A stretch of 64,000 nt of DNA from JAXMAZ01 sp046350115 (GCA_046350115.1 JAXMAZ010000002.1:310001-374000); one strand, 5' to 3'; positions 28,901 to 37,182 are shown, numbered from the stretch's first letter. Numbers and translations: made by a program. Notes: generated by a model from the sequence alone, not told the origin.

Positions 28901-29153
28901 AGAACCGTGCGTAGAGGTACTGCACCATCAGGGCGTGCTCGACCTCGGCGGCCTTGCGGAGCAGGACGTCGGCCTTCGCCGCCGGGGTCGGCCAGGCACT
29001 CAGGTCGGGCAACTCGATTTCAGCCGCCACCAGACCGGCGGCACGGGCGTCAGCCTCCGTCGCTTCCGGGAGAAGCCGCGCTAGAGCCAGCACGGGGCTC
29101 CGAGCGGGGACGGACACACGGTGACGGATCCAACGGAACTCGGGGCCGGCCAT
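25986..29153 (-). CDS. Ferritin-like (VioB/RebD-type) domain fused to a Ycf48-like beta-propeller
   Basis: Predicted protein of 1,055 residues. Residues about 58-410 form a ferritin-like domain of the kind found in iminophenyl-pyruvate dimer synthases, with carboxylate/His helices LLRKAAEVEHALMVQYLYAR, FQIAKEEMAHLMVVQNL and RNAIDEMHFLSSL. Residues about 505-605 form a small domain ending in MPLGRPPVAPADIAFIQSWI and DDGCP, homologous to the separate gene just upstream. Residues about 635-970 are BNR/Ycf48-like propeller blades (TADGGDGW, SDGGQTW, SLDGGRTWTAW, TADGGLTWERR). Residues about 975-1,050 look like a FlgD-type Ig tail (LTWDRTDDLGRLLPPDAFVW). No signal peptide. Oxidative chemistry on an amino-acid-derived substrate is suggested by family only. 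Confidence 0.8.
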   Translation of the reverse strand: MAGPEFRWIRHRVSVPARSPVLALARLLPEATEADARAAGLVAAEIELPDLSAWPTPAAKADVLLRKAAEVEHALMVQYLYARFSLKAPGDVTDPQQKASLTAWRSVLFQIAKEEMAHLMVVQNLRLFLGLRPTFERDDFPMTEGLFPFGLRLERLTQAALAKYVVAEAPLEPENVPAFPAIVQQATGAAGMPVNHVGVLYALIGVVFASGTQEVEQDASGGDPWYGMVRQIAYLAYAQQLPSAGWHLPDGALHPESQGQQASGAVWVQPANPGMRVPVVPTRAAAKEALRDIGLQGEGPAPQADMMMSHFHRFLAIYTGSQTGTLPFPPADRWPTLAVPTDPHVSNDATDPNAITNPIAQDWANLADLRYTLLLGFLEQYFLTSPVDREFLHRNAIDEMHFLSSLSRRLVALDRGAGGKAALPFTLPGTIHLPEQPAQQWQVHIDRMSAAIALEQQILGSHGAGDQALQQMLTQDGLKLDKLKQVLAGGSSGPGPGGPGAGRKTRFDRVREILEAAAGTGQPSHGGAGRFWNQPRAAFLQTVVYGLKVVETQGDNRGARSALVKALKGEAPFDGTDFVRMPLGRPPVAPADIAFIQSWIDDGCPEDPHGPAPAAAVLQDAAVFCWRPTAAPQAARYDDIWFHDAARGWAVNSDGNILHTADGGDGWGVQLHDPDVYFRSVAFASATRGWAGTLTAAKRLFETSDGGQTWAPVAGLPPDAPPAVCGLCVVNESVIVAAGTNRPELRVAMMRSLDGGRTWTAWDMRPWADNLIDVYFISPDCGWVVGGKADDPTPAKPKLKPVVLYTEDGGRTWVDRVASLRPTFPLGEWGWKIHFVDARVGYISLQNYYAGAVLVTADGGLTWERRPINDPQMNQNIEGIGFVDARHGWVGGWGDHPGRMKQYSSETLDGGASWRDANEIGKNINRFRFLGSPIAVGYASGRSVYKYSADPVPAVPAAGAVPVGRLLEEREPLESSGSVAMDIVVPPGAARLKVQIWDWFGHHVRTLIDDPRPPTGRRRLTWDRTDDLGRLLPPDAFVWRVSVDRKSESRLVVMV

Positions 29154-29222
29154 ATGTGGGCCCTTGTGTCGGAGGACGATTGCTGCGCTACCGCTGTCAC
29201 CGCCGCACGTGCGGCTTGGCGG

Positions 29223-29564
29223 TCAAGGGTTGGGGCAGTCGCGGTCGATCCAGTCGGCCAGGGCCGCGACCATCTCGTCCGTCATGTACACAGGCCCGCC
29301 CCCTGGCATCCGGCGGAACTGCTGGGTGCCGACAGTGAGTGACCCCTTGAGGATCTTGATGAGATTGGAGTCGGTGGACTTGCCGCGGACCAGAATTTTG
29401 ACCCCCGGCTGGCTTGGGACGTCGCCACTGACGAACTGATCGTAGGTGAGATCGTTCCAGAACGACCCGTGCGGTGAGTCGTCGATGGGGATCTGATTTG
29501 ACGCGATGAATTCGTCAAACAACGATTGTACATCTTTATAGGATGTGAGCGGTTGTCGGGCCAT
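29223..29564 (-). CDS. Small protein homologous to the middle domain of the ferritin-like fusion
   Basis: Predicted protein of 113 residues from the ATG at 29564 (MARQPLTSYKDVQSLFDEFI). Its layout, with FWNDLTYDQF, VKILVRGKSTDSNLIKILKG, FRRMPGGGPVYMTDEMVAAL and ADWIDRDCP, matches residues 505-605 of the next gene. The MPxGxPP/WIDxxCP ending resembles planctomycete cytochrome-like domains, but there is no CxxCH haem motif. It sits 69 bp upstream of the fusion gene, so the two are probably cotranscribed and may pair through this shared domain (inference). Confidence 0.75.
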   Translation of the reverse strand: MARQPLTSYKDVQSLFDEFIASNQIPIDDSPHGSFWNDLTYDQFVSGDVPSQPGVKILVRGKSTDSNLIKILKGSLTVGTQQFRRMPGGGPVYMTDEMVAALADWIDRDCPNP

Positions 29565-29771
29565 GATGTGTTGTTCCCTTTGCGGATTGTTTGGGTGACG
29601 CTTCGTTGGAGTCGCCCGACGACTACGCAATGGGTAGCGCCCAGGCGGATAGGCTTCATGGAGTTCAAGTGCCACAGAATCAAAACCAAACTATAAGCTA
29701 CTCGCGATCCGAACCGGCCACAGCGTTGGCAACCGGGAGGGCCCGGATGCATTTCAGTAAGAGTGCAACCA

Positions 29772-31574
29772 TCACTTTTTGGCCGGGGTGAAGGCGTTGC
29801 CAAAGACGAATTTGCCGACCTTGTTCCCCTGCTTGATTCCCTCGTCGGCGTCGAACTGCCAGTGGATGCCCAGGTAGATGCGGCTCTGGGCGTTCTCCTT
29901 CTCCGGAGCGTCGAAGTCGGCGAACTTGCGTGGCACGCAGGGGCGAGGGGCGGGGGCACCCGGGTCACTGTTCCGGCCGTTGTACTCGTCCGAGACGAAG
30001 GTGAACCCCTGCATGGCCTTGTCCGGCCAGTACCCGCGAAGCACCTCGAACAGTGCTCCCCCGAACACCGCGTGCCCGGATGGGTAGGCTGGGAATGGGG
30101 GCGAGAAGTTGAGCCGACCCGCCTTGGCGTTCGACACCGGTGCGCCGAGGGGCGTCCAGAACGCGTTCCCAACCCCCGGCGTCGCACGGATGGCCGTGAC
30201 CGGGCGCGGGTAGAGGTAGTAGTATTTCGCTTCCCAGGCAGCGATGCCGGCGTCGGCCATCGCTACGTTCACCAAGGCGAGTAAACGGGCCAGTTCCAGC
30301 GCGTCCGGGATGCTCGCCCGCCGCTCGTTAAGGGCGAGCGAGGTGGCGATCATGTTGTACAACCGAGGCGGGGCACACAGCAGGGCGGTCCCGTCATACG
30401 CCCAGAACTTGCCGATGAACGTCTCGTCGCTGGTAACAATGGGCTTGCAATCCGTGTTCTCGCCAGGCTTGGGAAAGGCCGGGTCCACAACACGATTCGA
30501 AGGCGTCGGCCTTCGGAGTGCATTTCCTGGCGGGTCGATCTTGCCGCCGTCCGGATCGCCGCCCTTGTCGAAGACGTCTTTGAACGGCCTCATGTAGTCC
30601 GCCGACCCGGGGAGCGGGGGGACCGGTGGACGGTAAACGTCGGCTCTCTCGATAACGAACGGCGTGACGAACCGCCAGTTTCCGCCCAGCGCCGTGTTGA
30701 GGTCCGGAGTGAGCGGGTCTTTCTTCCAGGTGAACGGATCCGAGGTGGCGAAACTGGCGGCGTCCGGCTCCGGCATGTCGGAACGGTCGGCCTTCCGCAG
30801 GTCGAGGATGGCGGTGGCCGCCGCCTCGCCGATGGCGATCCCCGCGGTCGCCCGGTTCGGCGACTCCTGGATCTGGGTCAGATTGGCGGCCAGGGTTAGC
30901 GCCAGGTCGGCCGCTTTGTTCGGGTACAACTTGAGTAGAGTGTTGTGAGCGGCGATGGCAACAGCATGACGGACCGACACGTCCACGGGCTTGGTGTCGG
31001 GCGGGAGCGAGGTGTCGTCGAAAATCCGCTTCTGGATGCCCTTATAGCTATTGTAGTTGCGGTATACCGCGTTGACCGCCTCGAACATGGCGATGTGGGT
31101 GATAGCCATGGCCCGACTGGTCCGGGCCGGCCCCACCTGCTCGAACGGGTGAGTTTCCACCCCACTCCCGGGCGGGGGCGGGGTGTGATCATTCGCCGTC
31201 ATGCGGAGGGCGACCTCGTTCCAGAAGATCACCTGGGCAAAGTCCCGGTCCTCGCCGGCGGACACTTCTTCAAGGACCGGGTTGTTGGCGATAAACCGTT
31301 TCACATCAGGCTGCGGCATCCGCTGCTCTTGGTACTTCATCAGGCGGTTACGTTGGTCCGCACTCTTCGGGCTTTTCGCCACCTCGGCGCGAGCCGTCAA
31401 ACGTCGCTCGCCGATCATCACCTTCGGTAGGACGGCGGGGCCGGCGTTCAGCTCGAAGAACCGTGAGAATTCGGCCCGCGTCTTGTCCTCCGGCGGGAGT
31501 TGAGACTTGGCTGTGCCGGACAGCGAGAGGAACACGATGCCGGTCGCAATCACTGCCCTAGATGTCGCACGCAT
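29772..31574 (-). CDS. Vanadium-dependent haloperoxidase (PAP2 superfamily)
   Basis: Predicted exported protein of 600 residues. The ATG at 31574 is preferred because it has AGAGGTG upstream and starts a Sec signal peptide (MRATSRAVIATGIVFLSLSG). The vanadate-binding residues are visible near the C-terminus: YPSGHAVFGGALF (His501), SRIYLGIHWQFDADEG (Arg565, His571). The helical N-terminal region contains EQVGPARTSRAMAITHIAMF. The family oxidises halides with hydrogen peroxide, or keeps an acid-phosphatase-like fold with other activities. First gene of the five-gene minus-strand run, divergent from the ECF sigma gene. Confidence 0.88.
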   Translation of the reverse strand: MRATSRAVIATGIVFLSLSGTAKSQLPPEDKTRAEFSRFFELNAGPAVLPKVMIGERRLTARAEVAKSPKSADQRNRLMKYQEQRMPQPDVKRFIANNPVLEEVSAGEDRDFAQVIFWNEVALRMTANDHTPPPPGSGVETHPFEQVGPARTSRAMAITHIAMFEAVNAVYRNYNSYKGIQKRIFDDTSLPPDTKPVDVSVRHAVAIAAHNTLLKLYPNKAADLALTLAANLTQIQESPNRATAGIAIGEAAATAILDLRKADRSDMPEPDAASFATSDPFTWKKDPLTPDLNTALGGNWRFVTPFVIERADVYRPPVPPLPGSADYMRPFKDVFDKGGDPDGGKIDPPGNALRRPTPSNRVVDPAFPKPGENTDCKPIVTSDETFIGKFWAYDGTALLCAPPRLYNMIATSLALNERRASIPDALELARLLALVNVAMADAGIAAWEAKYYYLYPRPVTAIRATPGVGNAFWTPLGAPVSNAKAGRLNFSPPFPAYPSGHAVFGGALFEVLRGYWPDKAMQGFTFVSDEYNGRNSDPGAPAPRPCVPRKFADFDAPEKENAQSRIYLGIHWQFDADEGIKQGNKVGKFVFGNAFTPAKK

Positions 31575-31931
31575 AATCCGCACCTCTTGGTAGGGTCGCG
31601 GTGCCAACAAAAGCTGGGTCGAAGCCCGTATCGCGCGGGCCGGATCTGGCGAGACCACGACGGAACACCCAGTCGGTTTCCGACGAGCCGCCGATGCCCC
31701 TCGCAAATTCGAACGGTCGGGATTCGAGGCCGCTAACAACTGAACGCCACGACCTGTCGTGAAAAGTGTCCGCGTCCCGTGTCTGAGTAGAGCAGAGGGG
31801 GTGCTGGCCTCCCGGGCCCCGAAAGCACCACCCGCTCGATGGCCCGAACATCCGGCGGTTGAGATCCTTTCTTCTGGACGCCGCTACGTCGTTCTGGGAT
31901 ATTCCAACCTCCCCCAAAAAAGGCGCCGGGC

Positions 31932-32552
31932 GTGACAGAGGCTGACGTTCAAGCTCTAGGGCGGGCCGGTCAGACTTCCACGTCCCTGCTCGTCCGCGTC
32001 AAGGCTCTCGACACGGAGGCCTGGGGCCGGTTCGTGTACCTCTACGGACCTCTCGTCTACGAGTGGTGTCGCCGTATGGGGCTGCAGGACGCAGACGCTT
32101 CTGACGTTGGCCAGGACGTGTTCCGAGCAGTCTTCGGGGCTATCGGCCGTTTCGAGCGCAACTCCGGACAGGGCTCGTTCCGGAAGTGGCTGAAGTCGGT
32201 CACCAACAACAAGGTCCGAGACTTCGCCCGTAGCAAGCGACGGGGAGCCGAGGGGGTTGGGGGAAGCGACGCGCTGGCGCGTCTGCTCGAAATAGCCGCT
32301 GATCCCGCGAGCGACCCGAACGACGCCGACGCCCCGAGCGACGAGGTCCTTCTACTCCGCCGGGCGGTGGAGCTCGTCCTGGCGGACCTGTCCGAGGAGA
32401 CCCGCCAGGCGTTCTGGCAAGTCGTGGCCGAAGGGCGCGACCCCGCGGACGTGGCCCGAGAGCTGGGGTTGTCGGTCAACGCGGTGTATCTGGTAAAATC
32501 GCGGGTGAAGCGACGAATCCGCGAGGAGTTCGACGGACTTGTCGAGGGGTGA
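31932..32552 (+). CDS. ECF-type RNA polymerase sigma factor
   Basis: Predicted protein of 206 residues from a GTG at 31932. Sigma region 2 is in AWGRFVYLYGPLVYEWCRRM and DADASDVGQDVFRAVFGAIG; the region 4 helix-turn-helix is near the end (DPADVARELGLSVNAVYLVK, then SRVKRRIREEF). No region 3 or extra C-terminal domain. It is divergent from the haloperoxidase and followed by a kinase with an anti-sigma-type zinc finger, a pairing common in planctomycetes, suggesting the kinase controls this sigma factor. Confidence 0.9.
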   Translation: MTEADVQALGRAGQTSTSLLVRVKALDTEAWGRFVYLYGPLVYEWCRRMGLQDADASDVGQDVFRAVFGAIGRFERNSGQGSFRKWLKSVTNNKVRDFARSKRRGAEGVGGSDALARLLEIAADPASDPNDADAPSDEVLLLRRAVELVLADLSEETRQAFWQVVAEGRDPADVARELGLSVNAVYLVKSRVKRRIREEFDGLVEG

Positions 32553-32924
32553 CTCGTCGCGAAGCCGAGACGACCGCTGCGGCCTCGGCGACCGGAGCAG
32601 CCTGGCCCCAGGGCCGCCTACCGGACGCAGCACAAAAACTTCCAGCGACCCTCCTCGCGCCCTCCCGGAGGTGGGTCCCTTCTTTGTCTGTTTGATCTGC
32701 AAGTCCGTTTCTGGCGGACCAACATGACGTGACCTGGGGGGTGTTCACCGGGGTGCTAGAGGAAGAAGGCCGGGCCGCCGAACCAGGAGCCCCAAGGTGA
32801 GGGCCGTGTGCGAGGGGGCGCCCGGACCAGGCAGTGGCTCCGGGCCGAATCGGGGGCTGATAGACGAAGTGTATCCTCCCCGTTTCGGATGCGGGCTACG
32901 GGGCGGCGAGCGGGGGTGAGCAAG
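32553..32924 (+). other. Sigma-kinase intergenic region, no supported gene
   Basis: These 372 bases hold no convincing ORF or clear terminator. The kinase frame stays open upstream of the chosen start as far as a GTG at 32808, so the true kinase start may lie within this stretch. Confidence 0.4.
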
Positions 32925-35021
32925 ATGGCCGCGGGGGCGACCGGTACGGGGGACGGGTGCCCGGACCGACAGATCTTGGCCGACTTCTACGACGGTCGGC
33001 TAGCCGACCCGGCCGCTGTGGCGGTAGCCGACCACGTCGGCACCTGCCTAGCGTGCGAGACGGCCCTTTCCGCCCTCCGGTCGGCGGCCCCCGGCAGCGG
33101 TCTTGACATCCGTCTCCGCCGGTGCCTGGTCCAGGCCCCATTCGCGGCCGACTCCCCGTACCTGGCGATGGAGGCGGCCGCCCTAGCTGCCCAGTGGACT
33201 GAGCCATACCCACCCGGCACGGACGCACCCGACCCGCCGGTCTCGGTAGGTCGCGTCGTCGGCCGGTATCAGATCATCGGTCGACTCGGGGAGGGCGGGA
33301 TGGGGGCCATTTACCTGGCCCGGCAGGACCCGCCGGCCGCCCGGCTCGTAGCGCTGAAAATCATCCGGCCGGAGTTGACCGGGCCGGAAGCGAAGGCCCG
33401 GTTCCGGGTCGAGGTGGCGGCGGCCGCCCGGCTCGAACACCCGAACGTGGTCCGGCTGTACGAGTTCGGCGAGGCCGACGGCTGGCCGTACTTCGCCATG
33501 GAGCTGATCGCCGGCGGCACCCTGGCGGCTCGGTTGCAGACCGGCCGGCCGGCCCCCCGGTTAGCCGCCGAATTGATCCGGGACCTGGCCCGGGGGGTCG
33601 GCGCAGCGCACGCGGCCGGGGTGGTCCACCGGGACCTGAAGCCAGGGAACGTCCTCCTCGCCCGGGATGGCACCCCAAAGGTGTCCGACTTCGGACTGGC
33701 CCGCTTCCAGGACCTCCTCGGAACCCGGTACACGCTTCCGAACCAGGCCCTCGGCACCCCGCCGTACATGGCCCCCGAGCAGGCGAACGGTCGGCCGGAG
33801 CTGATCGGCCCGCGGACCGACGTCTACGCCCTGGGGGCCATCCTGTACGAGTGCCTGACCGGGGACCCGCCGTTCCGGGGCGAGACGGCGGCCGAGACGC
33901 TGCGGCTGGTCCGGGAGGCCAAACTCGTGCCCCCCTCGCGGAAACGTCGCGATGTCCCGGCGGACCTCGAGGCCGTCTGCCTGAATTGCCTTGAGAAGCG
34001 GGCGGAGGACCGATACGCTTCAACCTCCGAGCTGATCGAAGACCTTGATCGCTGGCTGGCGAACGAACGGCCGCAGCACACCCCCGGATGGGGGCGAAGG
34101 ATCGCGCGGAGGGTCGGCCGCCGCCGGGCGTCGGCGCTGGCCGGGTTCGTGACCGTCGTGATGGGCGGACTGGCTGCCGGCGAGCTCGCCTCCCGCAACC
34201 CCGGGCGGCGGGATCCGGAACGAGTTCGGCAAGTGATCGAGCGGGAGCTCGCGGCGGGGAGGGCGGTCACACTGATCGGCGAGCAGGGCGAGCCCGTGTG
34301 GGGTCGGTGGTTGATCGGCGAAACCGATCACCGAACCTTCCAGCCGGCCGATGGCGCGTTCACGGTTTACACGCCGGCGGCGGACGGGATGCTCGAGCTA
34401 GTCCCGGCCCCGCAGACGGAGTCCTATAAGGTGACCGCGGAGGTCCGCCACGAGCAGGGCCACGGGATCGGGGAGGTGGGGTTGTACGTGGCCCGCCAAG
34501 AGCACCCGGGAGGAGGGGCGCCGGTCCACTTCTTCACGAGCTTGACGTTCGACGACGTGAGCCCGGTGCGGGAAATCGTCGTCCCCACCCCCGGGAGTCC
34601 ACGGCCCTCCCCCCCGTCCCGGCGACCGAGGCTTCAGACCCAGGTGCGGTCGGAGCCCAACGTCCCGCCGGACCTCCAGTGGGTGATGGCCGGATCGGCC
34701 GGGCCGGAGTTCCGACCGTCTGGCGGGACCGCCTGGCGGGCGATCGAATTGACGGTCCGGCAGGACGGGGTGGACGCCTCGTGGGACGGCCAGCAGATGC
34801 GGTTCACCGCCGAGGACATCCGCCGGAACGTGGCCGAGCACTTGCAGCGGGTCAAGCCGCGGTTCCCGAATGACCCGTTTGTGCAGCAGCTCCATCCCTC
34901 CTTCGCCCCTCGTGGCGGGCTGGGGCTCTACCTCCAGAGGGGTACCGCGTCGTTCCGGCGTGTGCGGGTCGAACCGCTTACACCTCTGCCGGACAAACGC
35001 CCAGGGAACCCGGGTGACTAG
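32925..35021 (+). CDS. Transmembrane Ser/Thr protein kinase with N-terminal zinc-finger (anti-sigma-like) domain
   Basis: Predicted protein of 698 residues from the ATG at 32925; alternatives are GTGs at 32808 and 32916. Residues 12-44 form a C-x24-H-x3-C-x2-C zinc-binding anti-sigma motif (Cys12, His37, Cys41, Cys44). The kinase domain (about 114-380) is complete: glycine loop GEGGMG at 122-127, Lys145 in VALKII, HRDLKPGN with Asp237, DFG with Asp255, and APE in YMAPEQANG. A single membrane helix lies at about 402-421 (ASALAGFVTVVMGGLAAGEL). The roughly 275-residue C-terminal part would face outward and is of unknown fold. The layout suggests an envelope sensor acting on the adjacent ECF sigma factor. 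Confidence 0.9.
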   Translation: MAAGATGTGDGCPDRQILADFYDGRLADPAAVAVADHVGTCLACETALSALRSAAPGSGLDIRLRRCLVQAPFAADSPYLAMEAAALAAQWTEPYPPGTDAPDPPVSVGRVVGRYQIIGRLGEGGMGAIYLARQDPPAARLVALKIIRPELTGPEAKARFRVEVAAAARLEHPNVVRLYEFGEADGWPYFAMELIAGGTLAARLQTGRPAPRLAAELIRDLARGVGAAHAAGVVHRDLKPGNVLLARDGTPKVSDFGLARFQDLLGTRYTLPNQALGTPPYMAPEQANGRPELIGPRTDVYALGAILYECLTGDPPFRGETAAETLRLVREAKLVPPSRKRRDVPADLEAVCLNCLEKRAEDRYASTSELIEDLDRWLANERPQHTPGWGRRIARRVGRRRASALAGFVTVVMGGLAAGELASRNPGRRDPERVRQVIERELAAGRAVTLIGEQGEPVWGRWLIGETDHRTFQPADGAFTVYTPAADGMLELVPAPQTESYKVTAEVRHEQGHGIGEVGLYVARQEHPGGGAPVHFFTSLTFDDVSPVREIVVPTPGSPRPSPPSRRPRLQTQVRSEPNVPPDLQWVMAGSAGPEFRPSGGTAWRAIELTVRQDGVDASWDGQQMRFTAEDIRRNVAEHLQRVKPRFPNDPFVQQLHPSFAPRGGLGLYLQRGTASFRRVRVEPLTPLPDKRPGNPGD

Positions 35022-35023
35022 CC

Positions 35024-35659
35024 ATGTCAACGATCACCTTCATCCAGCCCGACCAATCCGACCAGGTGTTTGGCATCCCGCCCACGGCCAAGGGCCGACA
35101 CAGCGGCGACCTGAGTAAGGTTGCCGGGGTGCTGCGCGAGACTGAGGATGAGGCCGGCCTAGTCGTGGCGGTCGGCCGGCCCGTGGTCGATGAAAGGGAC
35201 GGGCAAGACCCGAACTTGCCGTTCCTCTGGCGGATGAAGTTCCTTGAGCGGACGGACGGCAAGCCGTTCAAATACGGCGACACGTACTGGCTGTTCGTCA
35301 CCGCCCAGAGCAGCTCCGGGGGTCCGGCGGTAGCCAAGCACAGGGTGGTCATCACAAAACCACCTACCCCTCGCCCAGCCGCTCAGATCCACTTTGTAAC
35401 TGTGCACGTGGACCCTTCGATCCAACCGGGCCCCATCACGGCGACCGCGTTCGATGCTCAGGGCAGTTCGGCCCAGAACCATTACATCGTCGGCGCCTGG
35501 ATGAACAATGTCCCGGCGAACTACATCTACGACGTTCCGGACGCGACGAGCGGATTCTGGTGGGCGACGTTCCCGACCCTGGCAAGCGGCACGTACACCC
35601 TCCTCGTCGTCGATAGCGCCAATCATTCCGCTTCGGTGTCGGGTTTGGTAGTGACTTAG
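35024..35659 (+). CDS. Hypothetical protein downstream of the kinase
   Basis: Predicted protein of 211 residues starting MSTITFIQPDQSDQVFGIPP, two bases after the kinase stop, so certainly cotranscribed. It looks beta-rich with two Ig-like halves (KYGDTYWLFVTAQSSSGGPA; TATAFDAQGSSAQNHYIVGA; ASGTYTLLVVDSANHSASVS). No signal peptide or catalytic motif. It may be a partner or substrate of the kinase; I do not recognise a family. Confidence 0.7.
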   Translation: MSTITFIQPDQSDQVFGIPPTAKGRHSGDLSKVAGVLRETEDEAGLVVAVGRPVVDERDGQDPNLPFLWRMKFLERTDGKPFKYGDTYWLFVTAQSSSGGPAVAKHRVVITKPPTPRPAAQIHFVTVHVDPSIQPGPITATAFDAQGSSAQNHYIVGAWMNNVPANYIYDVPDATSGFWWATFPTLASGTYTLLVVDSANHSASVSGLVVT

Positions 35660-35781
35660 AAGTGCCGACACGACACCCCGAAACGCCTTAATGTTAGGAG
35701 CTATCGAGGGAAGGGCGCCTCTTGGCGACCGGCTCGGCAGGCATCCACAACAGGCCCGTCCGCACCCCAGCGGGTCTCCGC

Positions 35782-36777
35782 ATGCGCCGTCATCCCGGAT
35801 TCACGCTGGTCGAGCTGCTGGTGGTGATCGCCATCATCGCCGTCCTCATCGGCCTGCTCCTACCGGCCGTCCAGAAGGTCCGGGCCGCCGCCGCCCGGAC
35901 CACCTGCCAAAACAACCTCAAGCAACTCGGGCTGGCCACCCACAATTACGCAGACGCCCAACAGCAGTTGCCGGCTGGCCTCACCACCAGCCCGGAATTC
36001 GCCAGTGGCCACGTGTACCTCCTGCCGTACCTCGAACAGGGAAACAAGTTCCGCCAGTTCGACTTGTCCGTGAGCGTCTTGCACCCAAACAACTTCGACG
36101 CCCGCTCCCAAGATGTCCCGGTCTACCTGTGTCCCGCAGACCCGTCGGACGCGGTGTGGACGGACTCCATACCCGCCCGGCCGCCGGCTGCGTCCGGCCG
36201 GCTCAACTACTATGGCAACGCCGGGGCTCACGGGTGGGTGCGGGACGCAAACTTGGCCCGCACCCAGTTCAAGCCTTCGGCGTTGGCCGGCGTGTTCGGG
36301 CTGGACTCCCGGGTCCGGCTCGAGAGCGTTCTCGACGGGGCCAGCAACACGGTGCTGTTCGCTGAGGTCAAGCGGGGGAGCTACCCCAACAAGAATGCCT
36401 TGGACGTCACGCAGGTTTTCCCGACGGGGTGGGGCCCCCCCACGGCCGACCCCGGGACGAACCCTAACAACCTCACGCGGCCGGCCGCGTGCGACTCACC
36501 CGGGCTCACGACGAGCGTCACCGGCCTGCAATACTACCGGGGCGTCCCGACGAGCGCCCTCTACACTCACACGGTCCCGCCGAACTTCCCAAAGCGGGAT
36601 TGCATCAGCGTTCCCCGCGGCGAGGAGTTCCACCTCGCCGCCCGCAGCTACCACCCCGGCGGAGCGAACGTCGTTCTGTGCGACGGGTCCGGCCGGTTCG
36701 TTGTGGACGCCGTCGATTTCGCCGTATGGAGGGCAGCCGGCACCCGGGCCGGCGGGGAGACGACCACACTGCCCTGA
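35782..36777 (+). CDS. DUF1559 family protein with type IV pilin-like leader
   Basis: Predicted protein of 331 residues. The ATG at 35782 is preferred over a TTG at 35722 because it gives a short leader MRRHPG before FTLVELLVVIAIIAVLIGLL. It has the planctomycete-specific DUF1559 hallmarks: AVQKVRAAAARTTCQNNLKQ directly after the helix, and the C-terminal H-x9-DG motif in YHPGGANVVLCDGSGRF. Such proteins are massively amplified in planctomycetes and are thought to be processed by a prepilin peptidase and displayed on the surface. It lies 122 bp after the hypothetical gene. Confidence 0.95.
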   Translation: MRRHPGFTLVELLVVIAIIAVLIGLLLPAVQKVRAAAARTTCQNNLKQLGLATHNYADAQQQLPAGLTTSPEFASGHVYLLPYLEQGNKFRQFDLSVSVLHPNNFDARSQDVPVYLCPADPSDAVWTDSIPARPPAASGRLNYYGNAGAHGWVRDANLARTQFKPSALAGVFGLDSRVRLESVLDGASNTVLFAEVKRGSYPNKNALDVTQVFPTGWGPPTADPGTNPNNLTRPAACDSPGLTTSVTGLQYYRGVPTSALYTHTVPPNFPKRDCISVPRGEEFHLAARSYHPGGANVVLCDGSGRFVVDAVDFAVWRAAGTRAGGETTTLP

Positions 36778-37137
36778 GTACCTCAATCAAGAGAGCGGTC
36801 GGAACGGTGGAGAAGTCTGGGTTGTTCTTCGCGTCCGCAACCCGGGGAGCGATCATCGATTCGCCGAGCCACCCTAAATGATCAGCTGGAGTGTCGATGT
36901 AGCTAAACGGATACCGGTTTCATTCGCGCCTCTCGTTGAAACCACTTGCTGCTGAGCGCCGACGGGGCAGAGTGTGTGACGGGAGATTCCGTATCACGGT
37001 ACGGAATCAGTGGTGCTCCCCGCCAAACGGAGATAATCTGTGCCATGTCGCGGCCTCCCACCGGGATGGCCTGATTCGCAAGAAACGCCGGCGATTCCAG
37101 AGGATTTTCAAAGCTGACCCCATTCCCGAGCGTCCCG
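36778..37137. other. Gene-free stretch left of the integrative element, with a perfect hairpin
   Basis: No credible gene. A 9-bp perfect inverted repeat lies at 36985-36993 (GATTCCGTA) and 37000-37008 (TACGGAATC) with a 6-base loop and no T tract. Bases 37090-37137 share short blocks (TTCCAGAGG, CTGACC) with 53600-53683, the sequence just inside the right end of the element, suggesting the end of an older related island here. Confidence 0.4.
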
Positions 37138-37182
37138 CTTCGGAACCGAGGGTTGGGGGTTCAAATCCCTCCGGGTGTACTG
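37138..37182 (+). repeat. attL: 45-bp direct repeat, tRNA 3'-end-like
   Basis: Identical over 45 bases to 53684-53728. The core GGGGGTTCAAATCCCTC has the T-arm pattern of a tRNA (5-bp stem, TTCAAAT loop), followed by CGGGTGTA, which would be the acceptor 3' strand and discriminator base. No matching 5' part of a tRNA could be found upstream of either copy, so this is an attachment-site fragment, not a gene. Confidence 0.85.

Noticed and set aside
36985..37008. Terminator for the DUF1559 gene
   Set aside because: Perfect 9-bp stem but more than 200 bp from the stop codon and without a T tract.
37138..37182. tRNA gene at the att repeat
   Set aside because: Only a T-arm and acceptor 3' strand are present; no matching ACACCCG-type 5' acceptor, D-arm or anticodon arm upstream of either copy.
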